64,000 bases of DNA from Thalassotalea sp. HSM 43 (GTDB taxonomy: Bacteria; Pseudomonadota; Gammaproteobacteria; Enterobacterales; Alteromonadaceae). The notes under the pieces were generated by a model. It saw only the letters and a program-made list of their open reading frames with translations, was not told where the DNA came from and ran no database searches. Positions 24,947-35,752 of this stretch are shown here, piece by piece (within the stretch, counting starts at the first letter, position 1; the number at the start of each line of letters is the position of its first letter). The position numbers and the translations under genes were made by a program. The stretch covers positions 2,566,302-2,630,301 of the forward strand of contig NZ_CP038493.1 in NCBI RefSeq assembly GCF_004752005.1, written 5' to 3'.

Positions 24947-25939
24947 CTAGATGCCAAAAAATTGCTCAGCGTTGCTGGCAAGTAATTTTTGTTTGACGTC
25001 GTCTGCGAGGGTTGGCGCAGTCTTAATTAATTGTCCCATTTGCTGTTCGCCCAAAGGGAATGGGTAATCGGTGCCAAACATTAAGCGCTCGGTGCCCATC
25101 TTGCGTACCAGTAACTCTAAAGAGTCATGGTCAAATACGGCAGTATCAAGATGGAAGCGATTTAAATAATGACTCGGTGGAAATTCAGATTTCCCTCGAG
25201 CGATATCACGGTGATGCCAGGCGTTATCCAGACGGCCTAGCAAAAACGCAAAAGAGCCACCGCCGTGAGCAAAACAGATTTTTAACTTGTCTGACACTCG
25301 GTCAAAACCACCGCCTAAAATCATCGAGACAATGGACAGTTGAGTTTCTGCTGGCATACCAACGGTCCAGCCCATCATGTAATCTTTGGTGCGCTCGCTC
25401 GCCATCATGTCCCAAGGATGGACAAATACCGCAACATCTTCGCTAGCACAGTGTTGTAAGAAGGTTAATACACCTTCATCATCCATATTTTTAAGACCAA
25501 CGTGGTTGCCTATTTGCACACCAACATGGCCAATACTTTTAGCGCGAGTCACTTCTTTACAGGCTAAATCGACGTCCTGTAATGGCACTTGTGACATCGC
25601 AAATAAACGAGTTGCGTCATGGCTGCATATCTCCATCGCCGCATCATTAAATATTTGTGCGCAATAATGTGCTTGTTCTGGCGGCTTTTGATAGGCAAAC
25701 AAAATCGGCGTTGCAGAAATGATTTGTTTTTCTACGCCATCTCTGTCCATTTCTTCAAGGCGTACAGCAGGATCCCAACAAGCGGAATAGATCGGGCGAA
25801 ATTCTTGCTGGCCTTTCATAAGCATGGCTTTGCCATCGTCTTGATGGCGTAGCCATGGCCAGTCATCGCCGCCAAACTTGGCTTGTAAGTCTTGCCATGT
25901 TTTCGGGAAAAAGTGAGAGTGAATATCGACAACGCGCAT
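24947..25939 (-). CDS. nbaD: 2-amino-3-carboxymuconate-6-semialdehyde decarboxylase
   Basis: ACMSD decarboxylates the ring-opened product of 3-hydroxyanthranilate to 2-aminomuconate 6-semialdehyde, steering flow away from quinolinate. The 330-residue amidohydrolase-fold protein has the zinc ligands H7 and H9 (DIHSHFFP), VFVHPWDMM, CFAHGGGSFAFLLGRLDNAW and the aspartate of FGTDYPFPLG. All match the ACMSD family. Length is normal. It follows the dioxygenase gene by 3 bp in the operon. Confidence 0.96.
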   Translation of the reverse strand: MRVVDIHSHFFPKTWQDLQAKFGGDDWPWLRHQDDGKAMLMKGQQEFRPIYSACWDPAVRLEEMDRDGVEKQIISATPILFAYQKPPEQAHYCAQIFNDAAMEICSHDATRLFAMSQVPLQDVDLACKEVTRAKSIGHVGVQIGNHVGLKNMDDEGVLTFLQHCASEDVAVFVHPWDMMASERTKDYMMGWTVGMPAETQLSIVSMILGGGFDRVSDKLKICFAHGGGSFAFLLGRLDNAWHHRDIARGKSEFPPSHYLNRFHLDTAVFDHDSLELLVRKMGTERLMFGTDYPFPLGEQQMGQLIKTAPTLADDVKQKLLASNAEQFFGI

Positions 25940-25942
25940 AGT

Positions 25943-26948
<1,006 letters not shown>

Positions 26949-26996
26949 ACTGTTCTCGGTATATTTAACTTGTTGTAATTTAATGTGTTATTAATT

Positions 26997-28466
26997 TTAT
27001 TGTTGGTCTATTTGGATACATACATTGCTTGGTTCGCTGTAGAACCCTAGCGAATGCTGACCACCTTCACGGCCGACACCGGATAACTTCATACCACCAA
27101 AGGGGGTACGTAAATCCCGTAAAAACCAGGTGTTAACCCATACCAAGCCAACATCTAATTGTGCTGCTGTGCGATGCGCTCGGCTTAAGTTTTCTGTCCA
27201 TATCGAGGCGGCGAGACCGTATTCGGTATTATTAGCACGTTGTAGAACCTCATCTTCGTCGTCAAATACTGAGACATGACAAATCGGGCCAAAAATCTCT
27301 TCCTGATTGGTGCGAGAGGTATCGTCTAAATCGGTGATGATGGTGGGTTCAATGAAATAGCCGTTATCGCGTTCATCGTTAAATTTTGGTACACCACCGC
27401 CACTAATAAACGTCGCCCCTTCATCCTTGGCTAACTGGTAGCATGCCAACACTTTTTGTTGATGAGCTTGCGATACCAAAGGACCCATAAAAACCTTTTC
27501 ATCGGTTGGGTAACCTATGGTGATGTTTTCTGCTTCGCGTTTTAATCCGTCGACAAATTCGGCAAAAATACTGCGCTGCACATAGACTTTTTCGGTGCAC
27601 AAACACACTTGGCCACAATTGGTAAACGTAGAGCGGGCAACACCTTTGACGGCTTTGGCTAGGTCGGCATCGGCGAAAACAATCGCGGCGTTTTTACCGC
27701 CTAGTTCAAACGATAAAGGTTTAACGGTATTGGCAGCACTGTTCATAATGTGTTTGCCAGTTTTTGATGCACCGGTAAAGGTAACCGCATTAATGCCGGT
27801 GTGCGCGGTTATGGCATCGCCGATATCTGTACCGCGACCCAATATGAGGTTAAATGCACCTTTTGGAATGCCGACTTCATCCATGATCTGCGCCAATAAA
27901 TACATGGTCGACGAGGTTTCTTCTGAGGGTTTAACAATAACTGAATTGCCACAGGCCATCGCTGGCGCGATTTTCCATGTCGCTAACAATAACGGTAAAT
28001 TCCACGGAGAGATAATAGCAACCACACCTAAGGGTTTATTGACGGTGTAGTTTAGGGCTTTATCACCATTGGCTTGTTCGGTGATAAAGGTTTCACCGCC
28101 CTGAAACTTAACCATATCAGCAAAGGTTCTAAAATTTGCGGTGCCACGCGGAATATCAATGGTTTTTAATTGATGCAATGACTTACCGGTGTCGCGCATT
28201 TCCGCATCAATAAACTCTTGCTCTCGCTCGGCCATTCGGTCAGCGACTTTATGTAATAAGGCGCAGCGTTGATTAACGGTCATTTTGCCCCAGCTATGTT
28301 GCTGGGCATGACGAGCGGCATGTACGGCTTGGTCAATCAAAGGCTTGTCGGCTTGATAAATATCGCCAATCTTGCTGCCATCGACCGGGTTGATGTTGTC
28401 AAAACATTGCCTTGTTTCGACAAATTCGCCGTCAACATAGCAATATAAATCCTGAATATTGGACAT
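26997..28466 (-). CDS. nbaE: 2-aminomuconate 6-semialdehyde dehydrogenase
   Basis: This NAD-dependent aldehyde dehydrogenase oxidises 2-aminomuconate 6-semialdehyde to 2-aminomuconate. The 489-residue protein has the ALDH motifs SPWNLPLLLATWKIAPAMACGN, catalytic E254 in FELGGKNAA and catalytic C288 in NCGQVC. Close relatives are AMSDH and hydroxymuconic semialdehyde dehydrogenases. It is the first gene of the minus-strand operon. The ATG at 28466 is preferred to a GTG 9 bp upstream; neither has a strong ribosome site. Confidence 0.93.
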   Translation of the reverse strand: MSNIQDLYCYVDGEFVETRQCFDNINPVDGSKIGDIYQADKPLIDQAVHAARHAQQHSWGKMTVNQRCALLHKVADRMAEREQEFIDAEMRDTGKSLHQLKTIDIPRGTANFRTFADMVKFQGGETFITEQANGDKALNYTVNKPLGVVAIISPWNLPLLLATWKIAPAMACGNSVIVKPSEETSSTMYLLAQIMDEVGIPKGAFNLILGRGTDIGDAITAHTGINAVTFTGASKTGKHIMNSAANTVKPLSFELGGKNAAIVFADADLAKAVKGVARSTFTNCGQVCLCTEKVYVQRSIFAEFVDGLKREAENITIGYPTDEKVFMGPLVSQAHQQKVLACYQLAKDEGATFISGGGVPKFNDERDNGYFIEPTIITDLDDTSRTNQEEIFGPICHVSVFDDEDEVLQRANNTEYGLAASIWTENLSRAHRTAAQLDVGLVWVNTWFLRDLRTPFGGMKLSGVGREGGQHSLGFYSEPSNVCIQIDQQ

Positions 28467-28694
28467 AGTAAACACGGTGTTAACAAATAATGATTAACTC
28501 TAGCGCGTTTTATTAAATAACAAAATTTTTAAAAAATTACGTTTTTAATAAATATTGTGAATGCTTTTATATTCAAAATATTTATCTTTAGTGATAATTA
28601 ATTCAATTTATCGAAATGCCAATTCGGGTCTATAGTTTTTAGCTGACGTTTGAAAACAATAATAATAACCTTTAACAACGTTTCGGATATTGCC

Positions 28695-29552
28695 ATGTTG
28701 TACCGTGAATTTGACCTTGAACAATTAGAAACTCAATACTCACCGAGTAGCTGTATTGACGATATTAACGTGTTTATTCAGCGTTATGTTGATGACAGTA
28801 AGTCCTCGGCGCTATGGGCTGAGCAACATCAAAGCCTGCGCAGCAACTTAGCTTATGGCGACAGTGAGGATGAACTGATTGATATGTATTTACCAACGGC
28901 TAAGCAAGCCAAAGGTAAATTACAGGTATATATTCATGGCGGATATTGGCAACAATTAACCAAGGATGAGAGTGCCTTTGCTGCGAATAATTTTCAGCAG
29001 CTGGGCTGTCACTTTGCTGTGATCAACTATGCGCTGGCGCCTAAAGTGCGTCTAGCGGATATTGTTGAACAAAACCGTCGTGCCATTGCCTGGCTCTACT
29101 TAAATGCTGATAAGTTTGGTTATGATGCTGAACAAATATATTTGTCTGGTAGCTCTGCTGGTGGTCATTTAGCGATGCTGATGGCGCAAACCGACTGGCG
29201 ACAATACGGTATTGAGAATGGCGATTTTATCAAAGGAATATGCGCAGTCAGTGGCATATATGATCTCGAGCCTATTGCCCATACCTATATCAATGAGCCG
29301 CTGCAGCTAAGCGAGCAAGAAATTCAAACCTTAAGCCCGATACGATTATCAACGCCACAATGTCAGGTCATTATTGCCTATGGTGACAATGAAACCAGCG
29401 AATTTAAACGCCAAAGTGATGACATGGCGCGTCGACTAGACTGTGCAAGTTTGCAAGTTGCGCGATGCAATCACTTTGATGTGATCATGGAACTTAGTGA
29501 TGCCAATTCGACATTGTGTCAGCAGGTGATTAAGCAAATGCAGTTGGCTTAG
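28695..29552 (+). CDS. kynB: Kynurenine formamidase, alpha/beta-hydrolase type
   Basis: The product hydrolyses N-formylkynurenine to kynurenine and formate. It is the alpha/beta-hydrolase type found in eukaryotes and some bacteria, not the metal-dependent cyclase-type KynB. It has the oxyanion motif HGGYWQ (residues 81-86), the nucleophile S154 in GSSAGGHLA, and a late histidine in CNHFDVI. The frame is open to a TTG at 28650, but family members start MLYRxFD, so I use the ATG at 28695 (285 residues). It is divergent from nbaE. Confidence 0.88.
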   Translation: MLYREFDLEQLETQYSPSSCIDDINVFIQRYVDDSKSSALWAEQHQSLRSNLAYGDSEDELIDMYLPTAKQAKGKLQVYIHGGYWQQLTKDESAFAANNFQQLGCHFAVINYALAPKVRLADIVEQNRRAIAWLYLNADKFGYDAEQIYLSGSSAGGHLAMLMAQTDWRQYGIENGDFIKGICAVSGIYDLEPIAHTYINEPLQLSEQEIQTLSPIRLSTPQCQVIIAYGDNETSEFKRQSDDMARRLDCASLQVARCNHFDVIMELSDANSTLCQQVIKQMQLA

Positions 29553-29574
29553 GTAACGAAACCGGCCACAACAT

Positions 29575-29611
29575 CTATTCAGCTATTCAGCTATTCAGCT
29601 ATTCAGCTATT
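29575..29611. repeat. 8-bp microsatellite, 4.6 copies of CTATTCAG
   Basis: Four perfect CTATTCAG units (29575-29606) and a partial fifth lie between the converging ends of kynB and the LysR gene, 5 bp from the LysR stop. Such repeats can slip, but this one lies outside both genes. Confidence 0.9.
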
Positions 29612-29615
29612 AGGC

Positions 29616-30536
29616 TTACGAGCTGAAATGACTTAAAGCCGTTGCTAATAAATTCGCTGGCGCCTGAATGTTTTCACGTTTGGCGAATGCCAAATGCCAA
29701 TACACATGCAATCCATCGCTATTAACCTTAGCGGTGCGAATGTTGTGGCTATTCTTGTATGGTAATAGCAAGTGCTTCGACATGATGGAAATACCCAAGT
29801 TAACATTAACCAGCTCAATAATGGCGTCATTAAAACCAACCTGCATTACCTTTTTAGGAATGATGTTATTGGGCTTGAAGAACAGCTCATATTCGCGGTG
29901 TTTCTCGGGTACCGTTGAATTGGTGATGTAGGTTGACTGTTTAAAATCTTCAATGTCTAAGTGTCTTTTACTCGCCAATGGGTTGTCATTACTCAAACAC
30001 ACCATAAGCTCATCGCGATGAATAAACATCGACTGATATTGGCTTTCATCGATTTTTAGGTTTTGGTTATCACTGCAAATCAAGGCGATATCAATATCAC
30101 CGTTATATAGCGCATTTAGTGGTTGCAGCTGCGCGTTGGCATTAATTTCCAATTCAACCTGTGGCATATGCTTGGCAAATGCCTGAATGGTTTCTGGCAA
30201 CCATTTAAAAGATGAATAGTTTGGTAAACCTAAGCGAACCACTTGTTCAACACCGTCGGTTAAACGCGCAATATCGTGTTCGACCCGTGCCAGCTCTTCT
30301 AATATCTTATTGGCTGAATGCAATAAGCGTTTACCGGCAGAAGAGATGATCAGTTTGCGTCCTCGTCTTACGAATAACTCGGTATTCAAGCGTCGCTCGG
30401 CTTCTCTGATGCGATTGGTTAACGCCGGTTGGGTGATAAACAAACGTTCAGCAGCCTCTTTCACTGTTTCTGACTCAGCGATGGTACTGATCATTTTTAA
30501 ATGACTGATATTGAGCTGACTTTTGGCAAGATCCAT
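29616..30536 (-). CDS. LysR-type regulator of the tryptophan/aminomuconate cluster
   Basis: The 306-residue protein has an N-terminal winged helix-turn-helix (LKMISTIAESETVKEAAERLFITQPALTNRIREAERRLNTELFVRRGRK) and the LysR substrate-binding domain. It is divergent from mhpD and inside the catabolic cluster, so it probably controls these genes in response to a pathway intermediate, comparable to NbaR. Pseudomonas kyn genes instead use the Lrp-type KynR. A dyad at 30570-30584 is its likely binding site. Confidence 0.9.
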   Translation of the reverse strand: MDLAKSQLNISHLKMISTIAESETVKEAAERLFITQPALTNRIREAERRLNTELFVRRGRKLIISSAGKRLLHSANKILEELARVEHDIARLTDGVEQVVRLGLPNYSSFKWLPETIQAFAKHMPQVELEINANAQLQPLNALYNGDIDIALICSDNQNLKIDESQYQSMFIHRDELMVCLSNDNPLASKRHLDIEDFKQSTYITNSTVPEKHREYELFFKPNNIIPKKVMQVGFNDAIIELVNVNLGISIMSKHLLLPYKNSHNIRTAKVNSDGLHVYWHLAFAKRENIQAPANLLATALSHFSS

Positions 30537-30569
30537 AGGTGCCTTTCTTTCGCTGTGATTATACTAAAT

Positions 30570-30584
30570 ATTCAAGATTTGAAT
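30570..30584. promoter_or_regulatory. Candidate LysR binding dyad
   Basis: ATTCAA-GAT-TTGAAT is a perfect 6-bp inverted repeat with a 3-bp centre, fitting the T-N11-A LysR rule. It lies 34 bp from the LysR start and 96 bp from mhpD. Confidence 0.55.
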
Positions 30585-30679
30585 GATTAGCTTAACTTAA
30601 TTCAATTATTTTTATTTAATTTTATCAAGTAGAGTTAGTTTGGCAATAAATTATTGAATAAAAGGGTTTCTCAGCCGTT

Positions 30680-31480
30680 ATGCAACAGCAACAATTACAA
30701 GCACTGGCAGATGAGCTATACAGCGCATTAACGTCACGTCAGACAATCACACCTATCAGCGAACGAGAAGGTGAATTTACCTTAGATGACGCCTATAAAG
30801 TGTCGCAATTGTTTTTACAACAACGTCTGCAACGTGGTGAAAAGGTTATTGGTAAAAAGATCGGTTTAACCAGCAAGGTTGTGCAGGACATGTTAGGTGT
30901 GCATCAACCGGATTTTGGTTTTTTAACCGATACCATGATTTATCAAAGTGGTGCCAAAATACCGTTTAGCAAAGAGCTGATACAAGCGAAATCGGAAGGT
31001 GAAATAGCCTTTATTCTTAAGCATGATTTGCAAGGGCCTGGGGTCACACCTGACGATGTCCTAAATGCCACCGAATCGGTTGCGGCCTGTTTTGAGATCG
31101 TTGACTCTCGGGTTGCTGATTGGCGCATTACAATTACTGACACCGTTGCGGATAACGCCTCTTGTGGCATTTTTGTGTTGAGTGACGAGCGAGTAGACCC
31201 ACGCAAGGTAGACTTTGAACAGTGTCAGATGCAAATCCACAACCATGACCAACTTATTGCTGAAGGTCAGGGCAGTGCCGCGTTAGGCTCACCCTTAAAC
31301 TGTGTTGCCTGGCTAGCAAATGTATTAGGCGATTATGGTGAAAGTCTCAAAGCTGGTGAGATCATATTGTCAGGTTCTTTGGCGGCGATGATCCCCTGTA
31401 AAGCGGACGACAACATGCGCATGCATATTGATGGTGTTGGCAGTGCCAGCTATCAATTTGTTGATGACGCAAATGAATAA
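30680..31480 (+). CDS. mhpD: 2-oxopent-4-enoate (2-keto-4-pentenoate) hydratase
   Basis: The enzyme adds water to 2-oxopent-4-enoate to give 4-hydroxy-2-oxovalerate. The 266-residue protein has GKKIGLTSKVVQDMLGVHQPDFG, matching MhpD hydratases rather than the decarboxylase, and the metal-ligand segment AKSEGEIAFIL with a later glutamate in FEIVDSR. It is a paralogue of the decarboxylase half of the kynureninase fusion. It starts the plus-strand mhpDFE-like operon that finishes the pathway. Confidence 0.93.
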   Translation: MQQQQLQALADELYSALTSRQTITPISEREGEFTLDDAYKVSQLFLQQRLQRGEKVIGKKIGLTSKVVQDMLGVHQPDFGFLTDTMIYQSGAKIPFSKELIQAKSEGEIAFILKHDLQGPGVTPDDVLNATESVAACFEIVDSRVADWRITITDTVADNASCGIFVLSDERVDPRKVDFEQCQMQIHNHDQLIAEGQGSAALGSPLNCVAWLANVLGDYGESLKAGEIILSGSLAAMIPCKADDNMRMHIDGVGSASYQFVDDANE

Positions 31481-31520
31481 TAAAAACAGTCTGTATCAAG
31501 GCAGATAAAGAGAACACGTT

Positions 31521-32417
31521 ATGACTAACAAGATTAATGTTGCTTTAATTGGTTCCGGTAATATTGGTACCGATTTGATGATCAAAGCATTGCGCAGTGA
31601 CATCATAAATCCCGTATGGATGGTTGGCATAGACCCAGATTCTGATGGCTTGGCAAAAGCTCGCGATGCCGGTCTTAAAACCACCGCCAATGGCATAGAT
31701 GGCCTACTCGAACACATCGACGCTGATAATATTCAAATTGCATTTGATGCCACCTCGGCATACGTACATGGTGAAAATAACGCTAAATTACAAAGCAAAG
31801 GCGTTAAGGTGATTGATTTAACGCCTGCGGCGATAGGCCCATTTTGTGTACCGCCGGTCAATTTAGAAGAACAGATTAAAGCTAACTTAGCCAACGTCAA
31901 TATGGTGACCTGTGGCGGTCAAGCGACGATTCCAATCGTTCATGCCATCTCCCGTGTTCAAGATGTTGATTATGCCGAAATTGTTGCCACTATTGCATCA
32001 AAGTCGGCAGGTCCGGGTACCCGTAAAAATATCGATGAATTTACCCGCACAACCGCTGGCGCGCTGGAAAAAGTAGGCGGTGCCAAGCAAGGTAAAGCCA
32101 TCATTGTTATGAATCCGGCAGAACCACCATTAATGATGCGTGATACCGTGCATTGTTTATTGCCAGATACCCCCGATGAGCAAGCCATTACCGAATCTGT
32201 ATTGAGCATGATAGAAAGTGTTCAACAATATGTACCTGGTTATAGCTTAAAGAATGGCCCGGTATTTGATGGCAACCGAGTCTCGGTATTTTTAGAAGTG
32301 GCTGGTCTTGGCGACTATCTGCCGAGCTATGCCGGTAACCTCGATATCATGACAGCGGCGGCATTAAAGACCGGTGAAATGATTGCAAGCAAGCTCGCCA
32401 TTGATAGCGCAAGTTAA
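31521..32417 (+). CDS. mhpF: Acetaldehyde dehydrogenase, acylating
   Basis: The enzyme converts acetaldehyde, NAD+ and CoA to acetyl-CoA, usually by channeling from the aldolase. The 298-residue protein has the nucleotide-binding GSGNIGTDL near residue 11, the catalytic cysteine C131 in [10 protein letters not shown] and the DmpF/MhpF-family [15 protein letters not shown] stretch. It is 2 bp upstream of the aldolase frame or 11 bp from the preferred start, as expected for a two-subunit complex. Confidence 0.97.
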   Translation: MTNKINVALIGSGNIGTDLMIKALRSDIINPVWMVGIDPDSDGLAKARDAGLKTTANGIDGLLEHIDADNIQIAFDATSAYVHGENNAKLQSKGVKVIDLTPAAIGPFCVPPVNLEEQIKANLANVNMVTCGGQATIPIVHAISRVQDVDYAEIVATIASKSAGPGTRKNIDEFTRTTAGALEKVGGAKQGKAIIVMNPAEPPLMMRDTVHCLLPDTPDEQAITESVLSMIESVQQYVPGYSLKNGPVFDGNRVSVFLEVAGLGDYLPSYAGNLDIMTAAALKTGEMIASKLAIDSAS

Positions 32418-32428
32418 GGATGAATACT

Positions 32429-33448
32429 ATGAATTTACGCAACAAAAACATAACCTTGCATGATATGTGTTTGCGCGATGGTATGCATGCGAAACGCCAT
32501 CAAATTTCGTTGGATGAAATGGTTAGTCTTGCGACTGCTTTAGATGATGCGGGCGTGCCATTAATTGAAGTGACACACGGTGACGGCTTAGGCGGCGCAT
32601 CGGTGAATTACGGTTTTCCTGCGCACAGCGATGAAGAGTATTTATCGGCAGTGATCCCAAAGATGAAACAAGCGAAAGTATCGGCGCTGCTATTACCAGG
32701 TATCGGTACCATCGACCATTTACAAATGGCCTACGAGCATGGCGTCAACACCATTCGTGTAGCAACCCAATGTACCGAAGCGGATGTGAGTGAACAGCAC
32801 ATTGCTAAGTCGCGAGAACTGGGCATGGATACCGTTGGCTTTTTGATGATGGCACATATGCTAGAGCCTGAGCAATTGCTGGCACAAGCCAAATTAATGG
32901 AAAGCTATGGTGCGAATTGTATTTACTGTACCGACTCAGCCGGCTACATGTTGCAAGAGGATGTATACAGCCGCATTAGTGCCTTACGCGAAGGTTTAAA
33001 CAGTGACACTGAAATTGGCTTCCATGGTCATCACAACCTTGCACTTGGTGTGGCCAACTCGCTAACCGCGGTAGAAGCCGGTGCAACGCGCATTGACGGT
33101 TCAGCGGCAGGGCTTGGTGCTGGCGCAGGGAATACGCCTTTAGAGGTGTTTAATGCGGTAGCGACACGCATGGGCGCCAATACCGGTGTTGATGTGTTTA
33201 AATTGATGGCCGCGGCTGAAGAGATTGTCGTGCCTATGATGGAGCAACCGATACGTGTTGACCGCGACTCGCTTGTGCTGGGTTATGCCGGTGTTTATTC
33301 ATCATTCCTATTACACGCCAAACGTGCTGCAGCCAAATACGGCGTTCGTTCTGAAGAAATCTTAATGGAGCTAGGGCGGATGAAAACCGTCGGTGGTCAA
33401 GAAGACATGATTGAAGATGTCGCTCTGAACTTGGCAAGACAAAAATAA
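32429..33448 (+). CDS. mhpE: 4-hydroxy-2-oxovalerate aldolase
   Basis: The aldolase splits 4-hydroxy-2-oxovalerate into pyruvate and acetaldehyde. The DRE-TIM barrel protein has [16 protein letters not shown] with the catalytic R-D pair and the metal site [15 protein letters not shown]. It ends with the communication domain used to pass acetaldehyde to MhpF. The ATG at 32429 has AAGGA at good spacing; an in-frame ATG at 32420 overlaps that ribosome site and is less likely. Length is then 339, as in MhpE. Confidence 0.96.
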   Translation: MNLRNKNITLHDMCLRDGMHAKRHQISLDEMVSLATALDDAGVPLIEVTHGDGLGGASVNYGFPAHSDEEYLSAVIPKMKQAKVSALLLPGIGTIDHLQMAYEHGVNTIRVATQCTEADVSEQHIAKSRELGMDTVGFLMMAHMLEPEQLLAQAKLMESYGANCIYCTDSAGYMLQEDVYSRISALREGLNSDTEIGFHGHHNLALGVANSLTAVEAGATRIDGSAAGLGAGAGNTPLEVFNAVATRMGANTGVDVFKLMAAAEEIVVPMMEQPIRVDRDSLVLGYAGVYSSFLLHAKRAAAKYGVRSEEILMELGRMKTVGGQEDMIEDVALNLARQK

Positions 33449-33466
33449 GCTTGGTTAATTTAGATG

Positions 33467-33497
33467 ATAAAAACGGGACTCAGGCCCCGTTTTTTTA
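33467..33497. terminator. Bidirectional terminator between mhpE and the TetR gene
   Basis: AACGGG and CCCGTT strands around an 8-base loop, flanked by A run and T run, lie between the converging mhpE and TetR genes. Confidence 0.82.
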
Positions 33498-33522
33498 TCG
33501 CGAAAGAAAATAGATGCCGCAG

Positions 33523-34170
33523 TTATTCTTTATCATCTTGTGATTTTAACGTCATATACGGCGGGAAATAATTGGCTAAGTATCCATTAACGGCCAATAT
33601 CGCTTCACGGCAGGCACTATCGGTGACGGTGCCTTTGGCCATATAACCTAACGACAGCACCACATTACCGATGACTTCGGCGATTTCAAATAGGTTTTTA
33701 TCGTCCGGTAATGGCGGCAAATGGAAGTAGTAGTCAAAAATTTCAAAGTCGCGTACTCGCTCATCATGCAGGCGTGTCAGTCTCGCCTTTGCGATGCTGG
33801 TTGATGGCAACAAACCTAACATCAGTTTGGGCGCATAGGGATGCGTATTATGAAATTGTTGACTGGATTTAAACAATAATTCACTCAATTGGCGCCATTC
33901 AGTTATATCGCTATTTTTTAATGTTTCTTGATAGAGTGAATTCAAACGATCGCGCACACTAAGCATGACATCGGTGAGTAAATCATCAATTTTAGGGTAG
34001 AAATGATAGAGCGATGATGGCGGGATTTCAGCCTCTGCCGCAACATCATACAAAGACAAGTCATTGACGTCCTTTGTTTTTAATAGTTCGATAGTTGCTT
34101 CGCGAATCTTTTCTTGTCGGTCGAGACGCCGCTGCTGTACTTTTCGAGTTTTCTTTTCCTGTTCCGTCAC
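33523..34170 (-). CDS. TetR-family regulator
   Basis: The 215-residue protein has an N-terminal TetR helix-turn-helix (RQEKIREATIELLKTKDVNDLSLYDVAAEAEIPPSSLYHFYPKIDDLL) and a helical ligand-binding domain. It follows the APC permease gene at 34304 on the same strand after 133 bp. It may regulate that permease and the agmatine genes, or itself, through the dyad at 34241-34252. The ligand is unknown. Confidence 0.88.
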   Translation of the reverse strand: MTEQEKKTRKVQQRRLDRQEKIREATIELLKTKDVNDLSLYDVAAEAEIPPSSLYHFYPKIDDLLTDVMLSVRDRLNSLYQETLKNSDITEWRQLSELLFKSSQQFHNTHPYAPKLMLGLLPSTSIAKARLTRLHDERVRDFEIFDYYFHLPPLPDDKNLFEIAEVIGNVVLSLGYMAKGTVTDSACREAILAVNGYLANYFPPYMTLKSQDDKE

Positions 34171-34240
34171 GATTTCATCTCATTTGTCATTGCTAGGCAT
34201 TTTTGAACACTGTCATTATAGGAAAATAGCGTCAATATAA

Positions 34241-34252
34241 ACAACATGTTGT
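34241..34252. promoter_or_regulatory. Candidate TetR operator
   Basis: ACAACATGTTGT is a perfect 12-bp palindrome 71 bp upstream of the TetR start; a related half-site ACAACAT recurs at 34263-34269. It may serve autoregulation. Confidence 0.45.
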
Positions 34253-34303
34253 TGTTATTATCTACAACATTTGAGCATACATGGCAGCATTCTTAATATT
34301 GGC

Positions 34304-35659
34304 TTAACTGACGCTTACTTGCTCCGTTAACGTTTTGCGTAATGGTTGATGAATGACGTATTCACCAATCAGCAAAACAGTAGCAAGACCTAAACTGGTT
34401 ACTAGGAAGTCGTTGATATTAAAGCCACCTGGCGGAAAGATAAAAAATACAATGGCTTGTACCAAGAAGGCCATCGCCGGTACCACCAATAGCAATTGCT
34501 TAGATAGAGCTTTTTTACCCGCTGATTTTTGTAGAATCATATAGGTAGGAAATAGCGCCAAGTAGGGCAATAAGAAAATCAGATTGGCAAACGAAAATAA
34601 CGCCCAAAATAACCCTTCCGCTGATGACGCCATAGTGCCGTACAATAAAATCGCGGTTGTTGAAACCACACCGGTAAGTAAGCTGGCGCCGACAGGCGTG
34701 CCGTACTTTTTGTGGTCGATGGCAAATACCGCTGGTAGTTCGTTGTCATGAGCGGCTTCACTGGCTGCTCGGTTGGCACCCATGCCCCAAGTGACAATAT
34801 TGGCTATAAAACTAAAAATTGCCATAAAACCAACCATGTACAACAATATATCGCCAAACGGCAGTGGTGCGAGCATACGCTCAAAGGTTTGTAATAGTCC
34901 GGTAACTAGGCCGATATCTTCAACCGGAATCGCTACTAATATCCCCAACACTGCAAATAGATATAACGCCGTAATGATCACCCCTGCGACCAGCAAGGAT
35001 ATCGGAAGATCGCGCTTGGGATTTTCCATTTCATCGCCGGAACAACAGATTAGATCAAAACCCATTAATGAGAATATAATCACCGGAAAAAACTGTAACC
35101 CTGCATCCCAACTTGGCGTTAAGTTACTTATATTTATGGTATTAGCGACACCTTGTTCAAAAGCCATCATCACCCCGCCAATACCCAGTAATAGCACCAC
35201 CAGCATTTTGCACCAAGCGCCGATTATTGGCACCCACTTGCCTGAATCCGGTGAAATGATGCACACTGCAACAGAAATCCAAGTGGCAATAAGGGCGATA
35301 ATAATTTGCCAATATAGCGGCATGCCAGGCCAGAATAATTCGGCGCTGAATCCGGCGAGCATAATAAAAGCAGCCGGCATCCATAAGGCGACGTTAATCC
35401 AATAAAGCCAGCTGGTGCGTGCAGCCCATTTATCACCGAGGGCTAATTTTACCCAATGTACAATGCCACCTTTTGACGGAAATTGAGTACCTAGTTTGGC
35501 ACTGATTAACGCATAAGGAATGGCAAAACAGATAAACGACAATACCCACCAAGTTAATGATTGAACGCCAATAGCCGCGGCTGCAGCAATGCCATCGATG
35601 GTTAATATCGCACTGATTGTGAAAAGGGTGATCTCTTTTTTCGTAAGCTTGTTAACCAT
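34304..35659 (-). CDS. APC-family amino acid/polyamine permease (second copy)
   Basis: The 451-residue protein has about twelve transmembrane helices and APC-superfamily features, including GIAAAAAIGVQSLTWWVLSFICFAIPYALISAKLGTQFPSKGGIVHWV. It is a clear paralogue of the permease at 36918-38324, with the same domain order and many shared motifs ([25 protein letters not shown]). A terminator separates it from aguA, so it may be expressed on its own. Agmatine, putrescine or another amine is a likely substrate from position only. Confidence 0.85.
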   Translation of the reverse strand: MVNKLTKKEITLFTISAILTIDGIAAAAAIGVQSLTWWVLSFICFAIPYALISAKLGTQFPSKGGIVHWVKLALGDKWAARTSWLYWINVALWMPAAFIMLAGFSAELFWPGMPLYWQIIIALIATWISVAVCIISPDSGKWVPIIGAWCKMLVVLLLGIGGVMMAFEQGVANTINISNLTPSWDAGLQFFPVIIFSLMGFDLICCSGDEMENPKRDLPISLLVAGVIITALYLFAVLGILVAIPVEDIGLVTGLLQTFERMLAPLPFGDILLYMVGFMAIFSFIANIVTWGMGANRAASEAAHDNELPAVFAIDHKKYGTPVGASLLTGVVSTTAILLYGTMASSAEGLFWALFSFANLIFLLPYLALFPTYMILQKSAGKKALSKQLLLVVPAMAFLVQAIVFFIFPPGGFNINDFLVTSLGLATVLLIGEYVIHQPLRKTLTEQVSVS

Positions 35660-35723
35660 AATGACTCTCGACTTAAAAGGCAGTGTGCGCTGCTAATGCA
35701 TGATTTGCGGGCAAATAACGAAG

Positions 35724-35748
35724 AAAAGCCAGATCCTTCTGGCTTTTT
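35724..35748 (-). terminator. Terminator of aguA
   Basis: AAAAGCCAGA / TCTGGCTTTT with loop TCCT lies 5 bp past the aguA stop; on the minus strand it ends in a T-rich run. Confidence 0.88.
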
Positions 35749-35752
35749 CGGT

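Noticed and set aside
34773-35405. 210-codon plus-strand frame within the second APC permease
   Set aside because: It is antisense to a clear twelve-helix protein and has no start signals.
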